NCBI GenBank assembly: GCA_022453515.1 | Contig: JAJNNY010000046.1 | Location: 62,001 to 126,000 of the forward strand | DNA: 64,000 nt | Direction: 5' to 3' | Source: Astrocystis sublimbata | Lineage: Eukaryota; Ascomycota; Sordariomycetes; Xylariales; Xylariaceae | In this document: piece by piece, positions 44,989 to 56,496 of the stretch | Layout: each line of letters starts with the position of its first letter | How positions within the stretch are numbered: the first letter of the stretch is position 1 | The notes under the pieces: generated by a model | Told to the model about the DNA's origin: nothing | Seen by the model: only the letters and a program-made list of their open reading frames with translations | Databases searched by the model: none | Position numbers and translations under genes: made by a program

Positions 44989-45474
44989 ATGCCTTCTCAA
45001 GTCCTATACGCCCCATCCTCCTCGCTCGTCACAGGGTCACGCACCATCTTCCTCGCCGGCAGCACAGCGGCCATAGGCGACACGGACTGGCGCCAAGTGC
45101 TATCCGCCTCGCTCTCCCAATACCCAATCACCATCTTCAACCCGCACCGGCCAGACTGGGACAGCACATGGGTCCAAGACATCAGCTTCACGCCGTTCCG
45201 AGAGCAAGTCACCTGGGAGTTAGAAAAACAAGAAAAGGCCGATTTAGTCGTAATCTACTTCCAACCCAGTACAACTACCGAGGCGCCGATAAGTCTGCTG
45301 GAGCTAGGCATTTCTGTGCGCAGTGCGGAAAAGGTCATTTGCGTCGCGCCCGTGGGGTATAAGAGGAGGGGGAATGTGCAGGTTGTTTGTTTGCGGTATG
45401 GGATTGAGTTTCTTGATAGTATTGATGGGTTGCGGGGGAGGATTGTGCATCGGTTGGGACTTGAGGCTTTATGA
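44989..45474 (+). CDS. Nucleoside 2-deoxyribosyltransferase-like protein
   Basis: A single exon of 161 residues from the ATG at 44989 (MPSQVLYAPSSS). The fold motifs of the Nuc_deoxyri_tr2 family are visible: RTIFLAGSTAAIGDTDWRQ (strand plus phosphate loop), TIFNPHRPDWDSTW, FREQVTWELEKQEKADLVV and YFQPSTTTEAPISLLELG, the last holding the Glu that acts as nucleophile in the family (the E of LLELG is the candidate). Known relatives exchange bases on 2-deoxyribonucleosides, but most fungal copies are untested. The TATA and leader region upstream includes the tandem duplication. Confidence 0.8.
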   Translation: MPSQVLYAPSSSLVTGSRTIFLAGSTAAIGDTDWRQVLSASLSQYPITIFNPHRPDWDSTWVQDISFTPFREQVTWELEKQEKADLVVIYFQPSTTTEAPISLLELGISVRSAEKVICVAPVGYKRRGNVQVVCLRYGIEFLDSIDGLRGRIVHRLGLEAL

Positions 45475-46401
45475 ATGAAACATATTCATATATATGATTG
45501 AGTAGCAACATGCAACAAATTCACCTTAGTAGCACTCATCTATGCGATAGTCTTGATGACGAGATGCGATGTCTGAAGGTTCATTGAGGTTGAGAAACAT
45601 TACATCATCGCTAATTGAAAGGGATAGCTGCTTATGCCTCATCTACTACACGTGCATTATCAGATGAGCGGTCCTTTTTCTCACTTTACATGAGAAATCA
45701 CCGCATTGTTTTGATCCATGACCCATCTTTCAAGCATTTCTTCGCAAGAGAAGCCGTACGAGGCAACTCGTCGTCGCAATTGACACTATCCAGGTTAGGT
45801 CTAGTTATATTGGCATGGCATTCTGCAAGTGCACTGCACTAATCAGGGATTGGTGGAAATCGATTCGACGTTTCAATGCCCTCACCAGCCCTACCGATAC
45901 AAGCCTTGACTACAGAACATGGAATTCTCCGCTGCGTAATGGCATGTTTACCGCAGTCCTTAGTTTCCAGTCTTGCCAGAACTTTGGTTGATGCGGTAGC
46001 AAGGATATCCTGTATCTCGAAACAATGGATTGGCCGCTCGGTCTCGGCAGAGCTCCACGCGACCATGACGCGTAAAGGAGAAGAGCAGAAGGCGAACAGC
46101 TCTGCTTGGATCTTAATAAACTGTGATATACCCCAGGTATTCCATGACCATGACTGTTATGATACTCCCAAGATCCGTGAACCTGGCTCGCATCATCGAA
46201 AGCGACAGTCTAGCCGTGAATGGCGAGTGTGCATCGGAAGGTCAAAGTCCACATCGTATCACAACACAATGCTCGTAAAAGGGAGATGCCGCCCTCTCAT
46301 ATAAGACATATAAGGTGTAGGGCCAGATTGAAGTGCGAATCCTTCCCATAGCCAGTAGCAGCGAAGTAGATTTCATCGCCAGCTAGACAGACCAGCCCAT
46401 C
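45475..46401. other. Intergenic, no gene seen
   Basis: Overlapping ORFs of 75-142 codons on both strands (45615-46304) have no family features. The right end holds the lyase promoter (CATATAAGA-type motifs near 46297-46313). Confidence 0.5.
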
Positions 46402-48221
46402 ATGAAGTGGCCGACAGTCACCAGCTACCTGCTCGCCTCCGCCGGCATAGCTCGCGGCATCTCCGTCTCCGAGACCGAGACATCCTACACCGTCGACACG
46501 GAGAGTCAGTACAAGTTCCTCGTGACCATCGACCGCGCATCATGCGACATCACATCGCTGAGCTTCTACGGCCAAGAACACCAGTTCCAGGGCACCAAGA
46601 GCCATATCGCCTCCGGCCTCGGCGGCGACGTATCTGCAAGTCCAACTACCCGCCTTCCTAAATGGCATTTTACGAATCCCAAAGCTAACGCATTCTATGC
46701 AGGTCACCTATACGACTAGCCCATCAGGCGACACCGTGACCTTCGCCTGCGAAGTAGCCAACGACGCCTTCGACCTGACGCACTACATGGTGTTCCGCAA
46801 CGGCGCGGCCAACATCTTCATGGGCACGAGCACGAACGCCGAGCCATCGATCGGGGAGCTGCGGTATATCTTCCGGCTGACAGGTCTGGAAGCCGCGTAT
46901 CCTTTCGGCGACGTCTCCGCCACGGCCGGCGGGGAGGCGGTCGAAGGGTCCGATGTCTTTAACGTCGGCGGCGAGACGCGCAGCAAGTTCTACTCGTCCG
47001 AGCGCTTCATCGACGAGAAGGTGTACTGCGCGACCGACGCCGGCGCGAGCGTCCATGCGTGCTTCCTGCGTCCGAACCACCAGGCGACGGAGAAGAGTTC
47101 AGGCGGACCGTTTTTCCGCGACATCAGCTTGAACTTTGGTGGTGACTACCACTCGGTCACCTACTACATGAACTCGGGGCACACGAACACCGAGGCTTTC
47201 AGGACGGGCTTCCATGGCCCTTACGTGTTCGCCATGACGCGCAGCGGCATCCCGTCAGCTGATTCGACAGACGTATCCTTCTTCGACGACCTCGGCCTCA
47301 AGAACTACGTGCCGGTTTCCGGAAGTCGCGGTACCGTCCAGGGCACCGCGACAGGCGTGTCGTCCGACTTCCCCATCGTTGTCCACTGGCACAACGACGA
47401 CTTCCAGTTCTGGACATATGCCAGCGCGGCCGGCGAGTTCACTTCGCCCCCTATGCCCGCCGGCACCTACACCATGAAGTTATACCAAGACGAGTTTCTG
47501 GCCGCGACGCAGACCGTCGAGGTCTCGGCCGGCGAGACCGCGGCGTCGGACATTGCTGCTGATGCCGCGGCGCTGACGCAAGAGCGGACTACTATCTTCC
47601 AGTTGGGTGATTACGACGGACAGCCGACTGACTTCTTGAACGCTGAAAACCAGTTGCGCATGCACCCCTCAGACAAGCGGTAAGATATGCCATGCATTCG
47701 TGGCCCCCAAAAAACATCGTTTCGCATCATGGCTAATCACTTCTCCAGCATGGCGGATTGGGCCCCCGGCACCGTAGCTAGCACCGAAACCGCGGCATGG
47801 CCCATGGCCATGTTCAAGAGCGTCAACGACGGGCAGAACATCACATTCGCTTTCGACGGCGCCGTGGACTCAGTCTCCACCCTCCGCATCGCCACGACAT
47901 TAGCGTTCGCCGGCGCGCGCCCGCAGGGCACCGTCAACGGGTTCGCATGCCCTGCTCCCGCAGCGCCTGCCAAGATCGACAGCCGAGGCGTCACCCGCGG
48001 CGCGTATCGCGGGAACGGAGAGGTCTATGAATGTGAAGTCCCCGCTGGCACGCTCGTGAGTGGCGATAACACTGTCACCATCAACGTCATCTCGGGATCA
48101 AGTGGTGATACATTCTTGAGCCCTAATGTGGTATGTAACCTGAGAGGATGAATCGTCGGGTGGAAGTTGTGCTAATGTGTTGGTTTCTTAGGTCTTCGAT
48201 GCTGTGGAGCTCTTCCAGTGA
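46402..48221 (+). CDS. Rhamnogalacturonan lyase, polysaccharide lyase family 4
   Basis: Four exons, 46402-46629, 46703-47679, 47749-48130 and 48192-48221, with introns of 73, 69 and 61 nt, give 538 residues, close to the size of Aspergillus RglA. A signal peptide is present (MKWPTVTSYLLASAGIARG). PL4 features include YKFLVTIDRASCDITSLSFYG, LTHYMVFRNGAANIFMGT, ELRYIFRL, SKFYSSERFID and HTNTEAFRTGFHGPY. The middle fibronectin-like and C-terminal jelly-roll (CBM-like) domains follow (MPAGTYTMKLYQDEFLAA; WPMAMFKSVNDGQNITFAF). The last exon adds only VFDAVELFQ. The secreted enzyme cleaves the rhamnogalacturonan I backbone of pectin by beta-elimination. Confidence 0.9.
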
Positions 48222-48550
48222 GATGGATATCGGGCAATTCGACGGACACTTAACATAGAATAAGCATGTTTTAGTAATACAGCTATCTCGGAAAGAGGGG
48301 ATCCATCCACTTACAAATGATTAATAGTACCGCACGCATGGTATGTAGCTGAACAATATACACATACTGAATGGGATGCTCTCCTGGTTTCTGGAATTAA
48401 GCAAATGTAAGAAAAGAGAAGAAAAAAGTCGATATATTCGGTTAGTGATGGGTCGAATCGCTCCTCTAATGTCTATTGTTCTCTGGTGGTATCATGCTAA
48501 AATACATGACCGGGTATCGGCTAAATGTCAGAAAAGGATTGTTAATGTGA
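48222..48550. other. Short intergenic between convergent genes
   Basis: 3' ends of the PL4 and Wss1 genes; AT-rich, nothing else seen. Confidence 0.5.
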
Positions 48551-49841
48551 TCAAGATGATGTCTTTATAGCGCCGCAAAGGTCACAGGACCACCACTGGC
48601 TTTCACGGACCCTTCCGCAGAAATGGCATGCCCAAGTCGATGATGTGGAAGAAATCTTAGGCTGCGGCCGGGGCGGAGCTTTTCGCGGCTCTTTCCCCTT
48701 GCTTGCTGACGATGATGAGGACGTGGACGTGGACTTCTTCACATGTCGGTCATCGGGGCCAGTAAGATCAATGACTGCTTGCCGTTTCGGCGCTGTCCTC
48801 TCACCTCTCTCCGTACCACATGCATCGCAACATAGATAGTTCAGCGGATTACTAAGCGTGCAAACGCTGCATGCCCACGTGCCTGTCGCCTCCTGTCGTT
48901 GGGCTGCAGGTCGAGAGGTTGATGGCTGCACGTTTGCATTCGGGCCCTGACCGCTTCCGTAAAAGCCGACGTAATCTTGATTGGTACCGATGTCAGCAGT
49001 AGGCGGCCTGTACGCGCTTCCCTTCTTCGCCTTCTCTTCCTCCTGCACAAGCTCCCACAGCGCCTGGGCTATCGCGGCCTCGTTCGCGGCGTCCTCTTCA
49101 GCTTTGGTCCGGAAGCCGTTCCGCGTCGCCGTATCGGCGATCTCGATGATCTGGTCCTGGGTTTGGTTGTCGTTGGCGCAACCCCGCAATGTGCGGTTGC
49201 GTTGCTCGACTGAATCAGCAATCACCTTTCGAATATCTTGCCCTGGCCGAGGGGCGGCTCCGCCAAGTCGTCTTCCTGAACCGGCTCCTAAAGTGCGTCG
49301 CCTCTCCGCGGATGCTCGAGCTAGCCTGCGGGCTTCGTCCATGGGCAGGGTCCTTCCGCCTAGCCGGTGACCCTCCGACATGAAACCTTCTCCTGTGAAC
49401 CCCTTCAGGGTTAAGGACATATGCTCGTCCCGAAGTTGGTTCCATAGTGCGTTGAACTTTGCATCATGAGGACCGTGAACAATGTGCGCAAGCTCGTGTA
49501 GCATCGTGTCAGCAACCTGCTCAAGGGGAAGGAACTGGGTCTTGTCCCCTGGATACCGTAGCCTGAGGCATATCTTCTGTCCGTGGTTCACATTGAGTCC
49601 TAGCGATGTATATGTATATCAGTCGTACTTTCGCCATGGCCAAAACTCGTATACGTGTCGTACCTAGGAGGTTCTGCTGGTTGGGGTAGAACTCGACAAG
49701 CTGGGTAACCTTCCAGCCCCGGGCGCGCATCAAAGGCTTCACCAACGAGGCGATTTTCTTGAGCGTGTGCAATGCATCGGCAGAGCGTGGAAAGTCTGCG
49801 AGGTGCGAGAACGAGAACACCAAAGGGTCGACTTCGGGCAT
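48551..49841 (-). CDS. WSS1: DNA-protein crosslink protease Wss1 (WLM domain)
   Basis: Two exons, 49841-49664 and 49599-48551, with a 64-nt intron, give 408 residues. The WLM metalloprotease domain covers about residues 10-160, with zinc site HELAHIVHGPHD (HExxH at 94-98, third ligand downstream), preceded by LNVNHGQKICLRLR and LPLEQVADTML. GFTGEGFMSEGHRLGG follows. The C-terminal half has two RanBP2-type zinc fingers (WACSVCTLSNPLNYLCCDAC; WACHFCGRVRESQWWSCDLC) and a SUMO-interacting motif (VIDLTG) between them. Wss1 degrades proteins crosslinked to DNA, guided by SUMO. Domain order matches yeast Wss1/SPRTN-like proteins. Confidence 0.93.
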
Positions 49842-50753
49842 TGTTGAAGTGTATCCCGAGGCGCTGATATACTATATCGTGATGGTAAGGCGAGCTGATG
49901 ACGTGGTTGAGACTCTTTGGTGGGGTGTGCGATTATGTGCAGGGGTGGCACTTGGTGAACTGATTGAAATCGTGAAATTTATAGATCCCTCGGACATCCG
50001 CCACATGCAGACAGTCAGAAGCGAGGACGACCTCAAAGTGACATCGGGTAGGTAAGGTCGATGCACGGGGCCGAGCATGTCTGGTCAGGTACTGTAGCTA
50101 GGTCATCGCTTTTGGCAGTGGGATTCAGGTATGTTGTCACCACGTAAGCCAGCCGAATTCTAGAAGTTACCTGGTGGTGCGTTGTTGCGAAAACCCGTTG
50201 GTTTCACGCTACTCAGCTGAAAGCCATAAGGTATTGGTTTCTGATGGATGATTGGCAAGATGAAGTAAGCCGTGACGAGAGGTAACGTACCTGAGTTCTG
50301 CCTGGGCGCCATGTGCTGCTGCAGGCCCGGAGGCTCCACCCCGCCGCTACTTCCCCAATTGCATCTTGCGCCTGCGCCTGTCAAATAGGATCATTACCTA
50401 GGTATCATTCGCAGATAGGTTCTATTGACCATCAATCATAGTCTTTTAGTGAAGCTTATAATATGTTAGTCTTCAAGTATTTCAACTAATACGATTATAA
50501 CAAACACCTCAAAGAATCCAAACTCGATACCCAGGTGTCAAATTAGAATTTCGAATCCTAACATGATATCAACGAGGGCATTCACATTGTGTACCTGATA
50601 GAGATGCTCAGTACTGGTTTTGAAATAAGCGAAGTTGCTTCAGTGTCACATAATCCAAAGTAGCGAAGACGCAGATGAGTTAGAATCAGCATTATCAGGA
50701 TCATGGGCTATCAGATGTATCGTGGACAACCTAGTATGAGCTGAGCTAAACCA
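49842..50753. other. Intergenic, no gene seen
   Basis: Wss1 promoter on the left, GH71 3' region on the right. It contains a TACCTAGGTATC palindrome near 50397. A 98-codon + ORF (49759-50055) and a 74-codon minus ORF show no family features. Confidence 0.5.
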
Positions 50754-52290
50754 CTACTCCAACCCAGCAACATAATAATTGAAGTTGCAAAACCCATCAC
50801 TCGGCTGGTCCTCAACATCCTTCTTACCAGCAGCCATGGCAACCACATTCCCATCCCCATCAAGCAATTCCAGCAGTTGCGCACCCGTCTTCAGCCCCTC
50901 AATCGAGTTATAGTTCAACCCAGCAACCAAAGGCTGCGTCGCGATAACCTCCCCTCCACTGGTAACCCGAGCCTGGAAACCCTGCGCATCATCCGGAAGA
51001 ACAACGGCGTACACAACGGTGTCGCGCGCCGCGCCGTTTCCGCGAGGGGACCCGTCGCCGCCATTATTGAGACACGACTTCACGACCCCGCGGTACCAGA
51101 CGGCGCCGGCGAAAGAGGCGCCGTTGGCGGGCTTCATGGCGCTAGTGTCGGATGCGCCGGCTTTGAAGGCGGAGATGAAGGAGGTGATTAGCGGCTGCCA
51201 TGCGTCGTGCGGGTTCTCGTCGGTGTCGCCGTACTGCAGGATGTCGTCGCCGACCGTCTCGGGCCAGGACTGGCCGATGTAGTGGCTTTCGCCAGCATCG
51301 TTCTGAGACGGCGCGGGTTAGTAAGAGGGTCGGGCTGCAGCTAAAAAAAGAGGGGAGAGAGAGAGAGCTTACCCAAGTAATCACCTCAGTGAACTCTGGT
51401 GATAGCTGCAGGATCTGGTCCATGCGCTCCAGCAGGGTCGTCTCTCCGTTGCGGTACCACGAGTCTCCGCAGCAGTGCTTGTACTGAAGTGAAGACAAAC
51501 CTGTGATGTGTCAATCAGATGAGCTTATGATGACTTTGAGAGACGCGCTAGCCTGTACATACCCATGATATAAGACTTCCCAGCATCGTCTGCCGCTTTC
51601 TTAACCGCCTCATCCCGCGATGACGAGACATTAGTCCCCGGAGAGTCAGCCTCGCCAGGCCAATTCGTCTCCCAGCTAAACACGCCATCAACTACATCGC
51701 CCCATTTCTCAAAGAACGTCGCCGGGTTGTTGTAGTAATCCCCATCTGCCTCAGGGTTAGGAACGAGATAGACGTTGTTCGCCGTCTTGAAGTTCCTCCA
51801 CGCATCCATGCCGATATCACCCCCGCTGTACGAGGACACAACAGGCAGACTGCCATCACCATAGCGCAAATACGACGGGCGATCAGCGAATTGCGTGTAC
51901 AGCCCCGCGTGCTCGTTGATGTCGCCGGTCTGGTAGAAGTCGAAACTGAAGAACAGCTTGAAGTCGTCCCGCGAGTCGGCGTAGTCGAAGAGCTGGTTCA
52001 CGGCGCTGAGCAGCCACGGCTCTTGCGGCTTGCCGATGTTGAGCGCGAAGGCGTCGAAGCCGGCTGCTGCGGCCTGCTGGATATCTTGTTGCGCATGGTC
52101 TGTGTTGGCGTCTAGCCCGCCGACCTGGGGTCTCTGTTAGTTAAGGGAAGGGCTTGGGAGAGGTGTGAGTGAGGGTTCTCGTGGGACTTACGAGGTAGTG
52201 CGCGAACACCAGCTTGGCTTCGGCTGCTGTGCCGAGAAAGCTGGTGCTTGCTGCTAGCAGCGCGATGGCGGAGCTCAGCAGACGGCTCAT
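50754..52290 (-). CDS. Glucan endo-1,3-alpha-glucosidase (mutanase), GH71
   Basis: Four exons, 52290-52192, 52124-51563, 51500-51373 and 51302-50754, with introns of 67, 62 and 70 nt, give 445 residues. A signal peptide (MSRLLSSAIALLAASTSFLG) is followed by KLVFAHYLVGGLDANTDHAQ, the typical GH71 start. Further family motifs are AAAAGFDAFALNIG, FKLFFSFDFYQTGD, FFEKWGDVVDGVFSWETNWPGE, YKHCCGDSWYRNGE, VITWNDAGESHYIG and HDAWQPLI. The C-terminal part carries VWYRGVVKSCL and a beta-rich tail. GH71 enzymes hydrolyse alpha-1,3-glucan of fungal cell walls, in remodelling or mycoparasitism. No separate carbohydrate-binding module is present. Confidence 0.9.
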
Positions 52291-53955
52291 CTTGTTGGTC
52301 TTGATCGTCAATGATCGTACGGCCCGAGTATAGAAGCTATCTCATCACGGTGTGGCAGATTTGCAAGAAATGGCGAAGCGGCCTTTTCCAATCTTTATAC
52401 TCATAAAACATTACCCGCGAGAAGCCTCCTCATGGACCATTGGGGTCTGGTTGAGTCACTAGCGCGCTGCCCACAATGCCTTGAAGTCCTTGGAGGTTCG
52501 ATGGGACTGCACCATGTTAACAACGTTACTTCTGAAGCTGTTCTCTTTGCACATGCCAGCACAATCCTCCACCTTTAGTCACACATGTGGATCACCTGGT
52601 GAAAGCAACACAGCGTAGCCTTATAAGGCAGTTCAACGGGTTGCCGGTCGACGGCTCGCGACACCGAGATAAGTGAGGATCGACAGTGGTGGCTGGTTTC
52701 TCCTCTTTGCATGCGGGTATGCATCATGTGTTTTTTCACGGCATCGCCGACTCGGGAGAGGTGGTGGTACTCGGTGGTCCTCGGTAGATATAAGGTTGTT
52801 TCAACCTCCCGGAAGGATTCTAGTCGAAGGCACGATGGTGATGCAATGGAGAGAGCTTGGGTTACACTCGGGACCGAGCTGCGTCTCCGCCCTCAGCGGT
52901 AGGCAGGCAGTGCTAGCTAGCTCACTTCTGATTCTCTATCTTGCAGGGCGAGGCTGGCAACACTGCCGTAGTTGGGGCGGTGGCTTACATACTTGGCATT
53001 CCTTTGGTAAGTATCCTGAAGAGAGACCTGTATTCCCATATAAGAAACATGATATCCTCTTCCTAAGATTTCGTAACATCGGCTTCAGTGTTCGAACACT
53101 CATAAGGATTGTTGCTGAGGGCCGAGCGCCTTTATTGCTGATACGTAACGCACAACGCACAACACACAGGATCTCAGTCTGGGCCAGCCCTTCCGTCGCA
53201 TTGGGCATCGATGTTTTGCGATCACACACACATCGAAACTGATGAAAGGTTTCTGAGAGTCATGAATAATATGCTTATAAGGAAGTCAGATGAGATGGGT
53301 AATATAGAATATATACTAATTTTAATGATGTTTATATACATGGGTTGGAATCTGTTAACATGAGATATCCCTAAGTGTTATATACTTGTAGAATCGAAAT
53401 AACTTTAACTCCTCGGCCTGCTGGGCGACGAAACCTGCAGATCTGATCCTCTTATTATGCCCTCATTTCTCGTGACTCGTCATCTCGTTCCGGTATCGAT
53501 TAATTGGTGAACAACATCATATGATTAGCCTGTTCGTCGTACTGATGCCGGCGGTTGCGTTCTTTCCTCCTCTTCCAAAAGCGCTTTTCATGTTGGAAAC
53601 GGCTTGGTATTGGTGTAATGATGATGTGAATTGGGTCGCAGGTCGAAAATGTATAGGTTGGCCTTGATAGCAGGCGAACGTACGCTTCGATGCGGTGTCT
53701 TTAATGGTGATGCCAAGACCCGAATGTTGCTGCTGCCTTTGCCGGGGGTGCCAATATTCTGCCCACAACCCAGCCCGATTTTGAACCAAAAGATACTGGT
53801 CGCATGTGCAAGTTGACTCGAGCTTTTCCCATCGGCCACAAGCATCTATCCGAGCACTCATCAGGTGTAGGTAGAGTGGCGCATCCATTCGTTTTTCACG
53901 ATTCAGCGACCTAATTCCTCAAGACCATTGTCGTAATTGCTTGTAATTTCTTCGT
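52291..53955. other. Intergenic, no supportable gene
   Basis: GH71 promoter on the left. The 189-codon + ORF at 52673-53242 lacks an ATG start and family features. The minus ORF 53888-53517 is Gln/His-rich and unassigned. Confidence 0.5.
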
Positions 53956-54207
53956 TTAGACCGCAAAGGAGCCGAACACCTTCGCAAGCGTAGCGGCGTC
54001 TACAGTGTGCCAAGACATGCGCTTTCCGATGCGTGCGAAACTCTGGCTTGCTCTATTCCGCCTGTGAGTCTGGGGTCTGGTCGGTTGTTGGGGTTGTTGA
54101 GGTTGTTGAGCCGGTTCAGGATCTCTGTGGTATTCTTCTTCGACGAGCGTCTTAGCACTGGCGAAGGAGCTAAAGGAGCCGCGCCTGTTCGTCGTCGTGG
54201 ATGGCAT
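53956..54207 (-). CDS. Small hypothetical protein, 83 residues
   Basis: An uninterrupted ORF from the ATG at 54207. The protein is polar: a Ser/Thr-rich start (MPSTTTNRRGSFSSFASAKT), a QQPQQPQQP tract, then a basic segment (RRNRASQSFARIGKRMSW) and a short hydrophobic end (DAATLAKVFGSFAV). The Ser/Arg-rich start and a basic amphipathic end look more protein-like than the antisense frames. No family is recognised, and no neighbour gives context; it could be a chance ORF. Confidence 0.35.
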   Translation of the reverse strand: MPSTTTNRRGSFSSFASAKTLVEEEYHRDPEPAQQPQQPQQPTRPQTHRRNRASQSFARIGKRMSWHTVDAATLAKVFGSFAV

Positions 54208-56496
54208 TTTTTCGTGATGGGAAAACCGTTGTGACTTTTCAGAGACGAGACGAGACAGGGATCAGTCGAGATGCTTGGCGTTAGAAGTCTTAAGCTTGCT
54301 GCGATGGAAAAAGGCCATGCAGGGCGAGTTCTGGGCGACAGCATGTCTTTAAGTGTCGCCCAACCCTCCATCGTGGAAATCGGGTGTTATTCCTTGGATA
54401 TTGTGATGGCCTCATGATGGGTCCCGTTCATTTACCGGCATTCGCGATCGTGCAGTTTCACGCGAACCAAGAAGGCAGGGGACTCGGGAGAGGTCAGCTT
54501 ACCATCACGCCAAATTAGCACGATTCTGTCTGGATTGCAGCGTTCAGGAACAGGCTACTCCCACGAAGGGGATAGCTTCTTTTATTATTAGTAATTTGTT
54601 TAATTGCTAAATTTCTAGAAGCCTTCGGTTTGGAGACTAGCTTGGGGAATTGCCGGCGATCTAAGCACGACCTGGCCATAACCTGCCACATTAAAGTTCT
54701 AAGCATTGCGGATTACGTGCCAAGACTGGAGTAGACTTGATCCTATGAGTGGCCTTAAGTTCCCAAAATAGCACAAATTCAAATCTTCTAACGACGAATT
54801 TCCTCTGTGATATACCTGCAATAATAATACCCTTTTCATCAATTGACGATATAGATCGTCGTTCGAGCAGCTCAATACGGCCTTTATTGAGTGGCACACA
54901 TGTATGTCCATGCAGGGCCCAGCAAGAAAATATTGGTGGTCATGCTTCGCGTCATTGGCCAGCCATATTGCACACTCCATATGCATAGGTATCGTAGTAT
55001 CACTACGTGGAGCTAGGCGTTGCCAATCCGCAATTGCGGTTGAATACTTGATTTACTCTTGAGCTGCAACTGAGTATCCCATCCCAGTGTGGGAGGTCGG
55101 GAATAACCAATCGGAGACATGCATGCGTACGATACCACAAGCAGGGTATGAACCTATAACGTAAGGCGCCTGACAAAACTAACCTTGCTCACGATGTTGA
55201 TCTATGCATGAAGCTTAGTGTAGATGTTTGCTTGGCGCGCCCTGTAGGAACGGCAACAGACCCACCGCCACTGAGCTCACGACTATGAAAACAAGGAAGG
55301 GAAGTTAATACTCCAGGATTCCATCCCACGCATGCCACGATACGCATCAACCTCGCCAACTTTCCTCGAGGCACTGGCCATCACATGTGAAGATAGGATC
55401 CTTTGCTAGCAAGTTGCGAAAATAAGGATCACCGAGAATATATAAGCTCATGCGTCCGCCGGGAATATCCAGATTGCTGTGTCCATGGGAAATCGACATA
55501 AGCGCACATTGATTGTGATTGTAGTTGCAATAGGTAGCCAACCTCGGCCGACCTCGACTCAATTCCCAATTCAACTTTGAGGGCGTATCACAACGTTTTT
55601 GAGCGCGGTTTCCATGATGCAGATATGCTTGCGCAGTTCTATCTACCCACTCGGGCTGTCTTGAACTGCTCGGCGCACAATGGTGGTGGTCGCGTGCCAC
55701 CTGTGATAGACTTGAAGTGACCAGTTGTAAGTGCCAGTTGGCTGTTCTGCATATCAAAACCGACTGTCACCGGTCAAGGAGGGATGAGATAGAGACGAAC
55801 ACAAACTATTCCTCTTAATCATACCTACCTAGGTATTCCGATGCAATGGTCCGTTAGATGCACTACACCAAGTATCGTTAATTACCAAATAACAGACATA
55901 TACTTGTGGCCTCGGGCCGAATAACGATGTCCCATAGATCGGTAGGGTGAGTGTGTCTGGGTGAATTGCAGGCTCAGGACCTCAAGTACCCCGTGATCAT
56001 GGGTCCATGGTCGGCTTATCGAAGCTTGTATTCTTGAACTCCATGCACGAATGATGATTGGAATGTTGACCAGCTTTGAGATAAATGGATGACAGAAGAA
56101 GGAGAAGGACTGATGGACTGAGCTGAGCTGGGTTGGACCCGCAGCGCAGACTCCAGACTCCAGAGCAGGATAAAAGTGGATATATAAATGCTATGCCGCG
56201 TTTGGAGGGCGGTGTAGGCAGCGCTATGAGATAGTGGGCATGAGTGGGCTGGTGTGGATCCTAGCTCTCATCGAGCCGGCAGAATTTTAAAAAAGTTCAC
56301 GCATCGCAGATTCGCGCTCGCGCAACCTGTGCTTGGGTTTGGCAGTACAGCATATCTGAGCGACGAGTATCCAAAAAGGTGTGATTGAATGATTCAATCC
56401 TGCTTTGCATCGACCAACGGCGGATGAAGGCCTAGCTCACTTTTTGGAATCCGAGAACCCTGTCACGGTGGCGGCGCGTCCACCTCCGTTGCGACC
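54208..56496. other. 2.3-kb intergenic stretch, no supportable gene
   Basis: ORFs of up to 136 codons (55757-55347, minus) show no recognisable features. TAAAAG and TATATAAAT elements at 56170-56190 could belong to the UTP4 promoter, about 310 nt upstream of its ATG. Confidence 0.45.

Noticed and set aside
45615..46304. Overlapping 75-142-codon ORFs upstream of the PL4 gene
   Set aside because: Present on both strands at once, with no family features; most likely random.
52673..53242. 189-codon + strand ORF
   Set aside because: It has no ATG at its start and no domain or signal features, and it lies in a promoter-like region.
53517..53888. 123-codon minus ORF with an internal MKSAFGRGGKNA end
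   Set aside because: No recognisable feature, and a competing ORF in another frame over the same bases.
55347..55757. 136-codon minus ORF
   Set aside because: His/Arg/Cys-rich without pattern, no signal peptide or domain, no splice extension.
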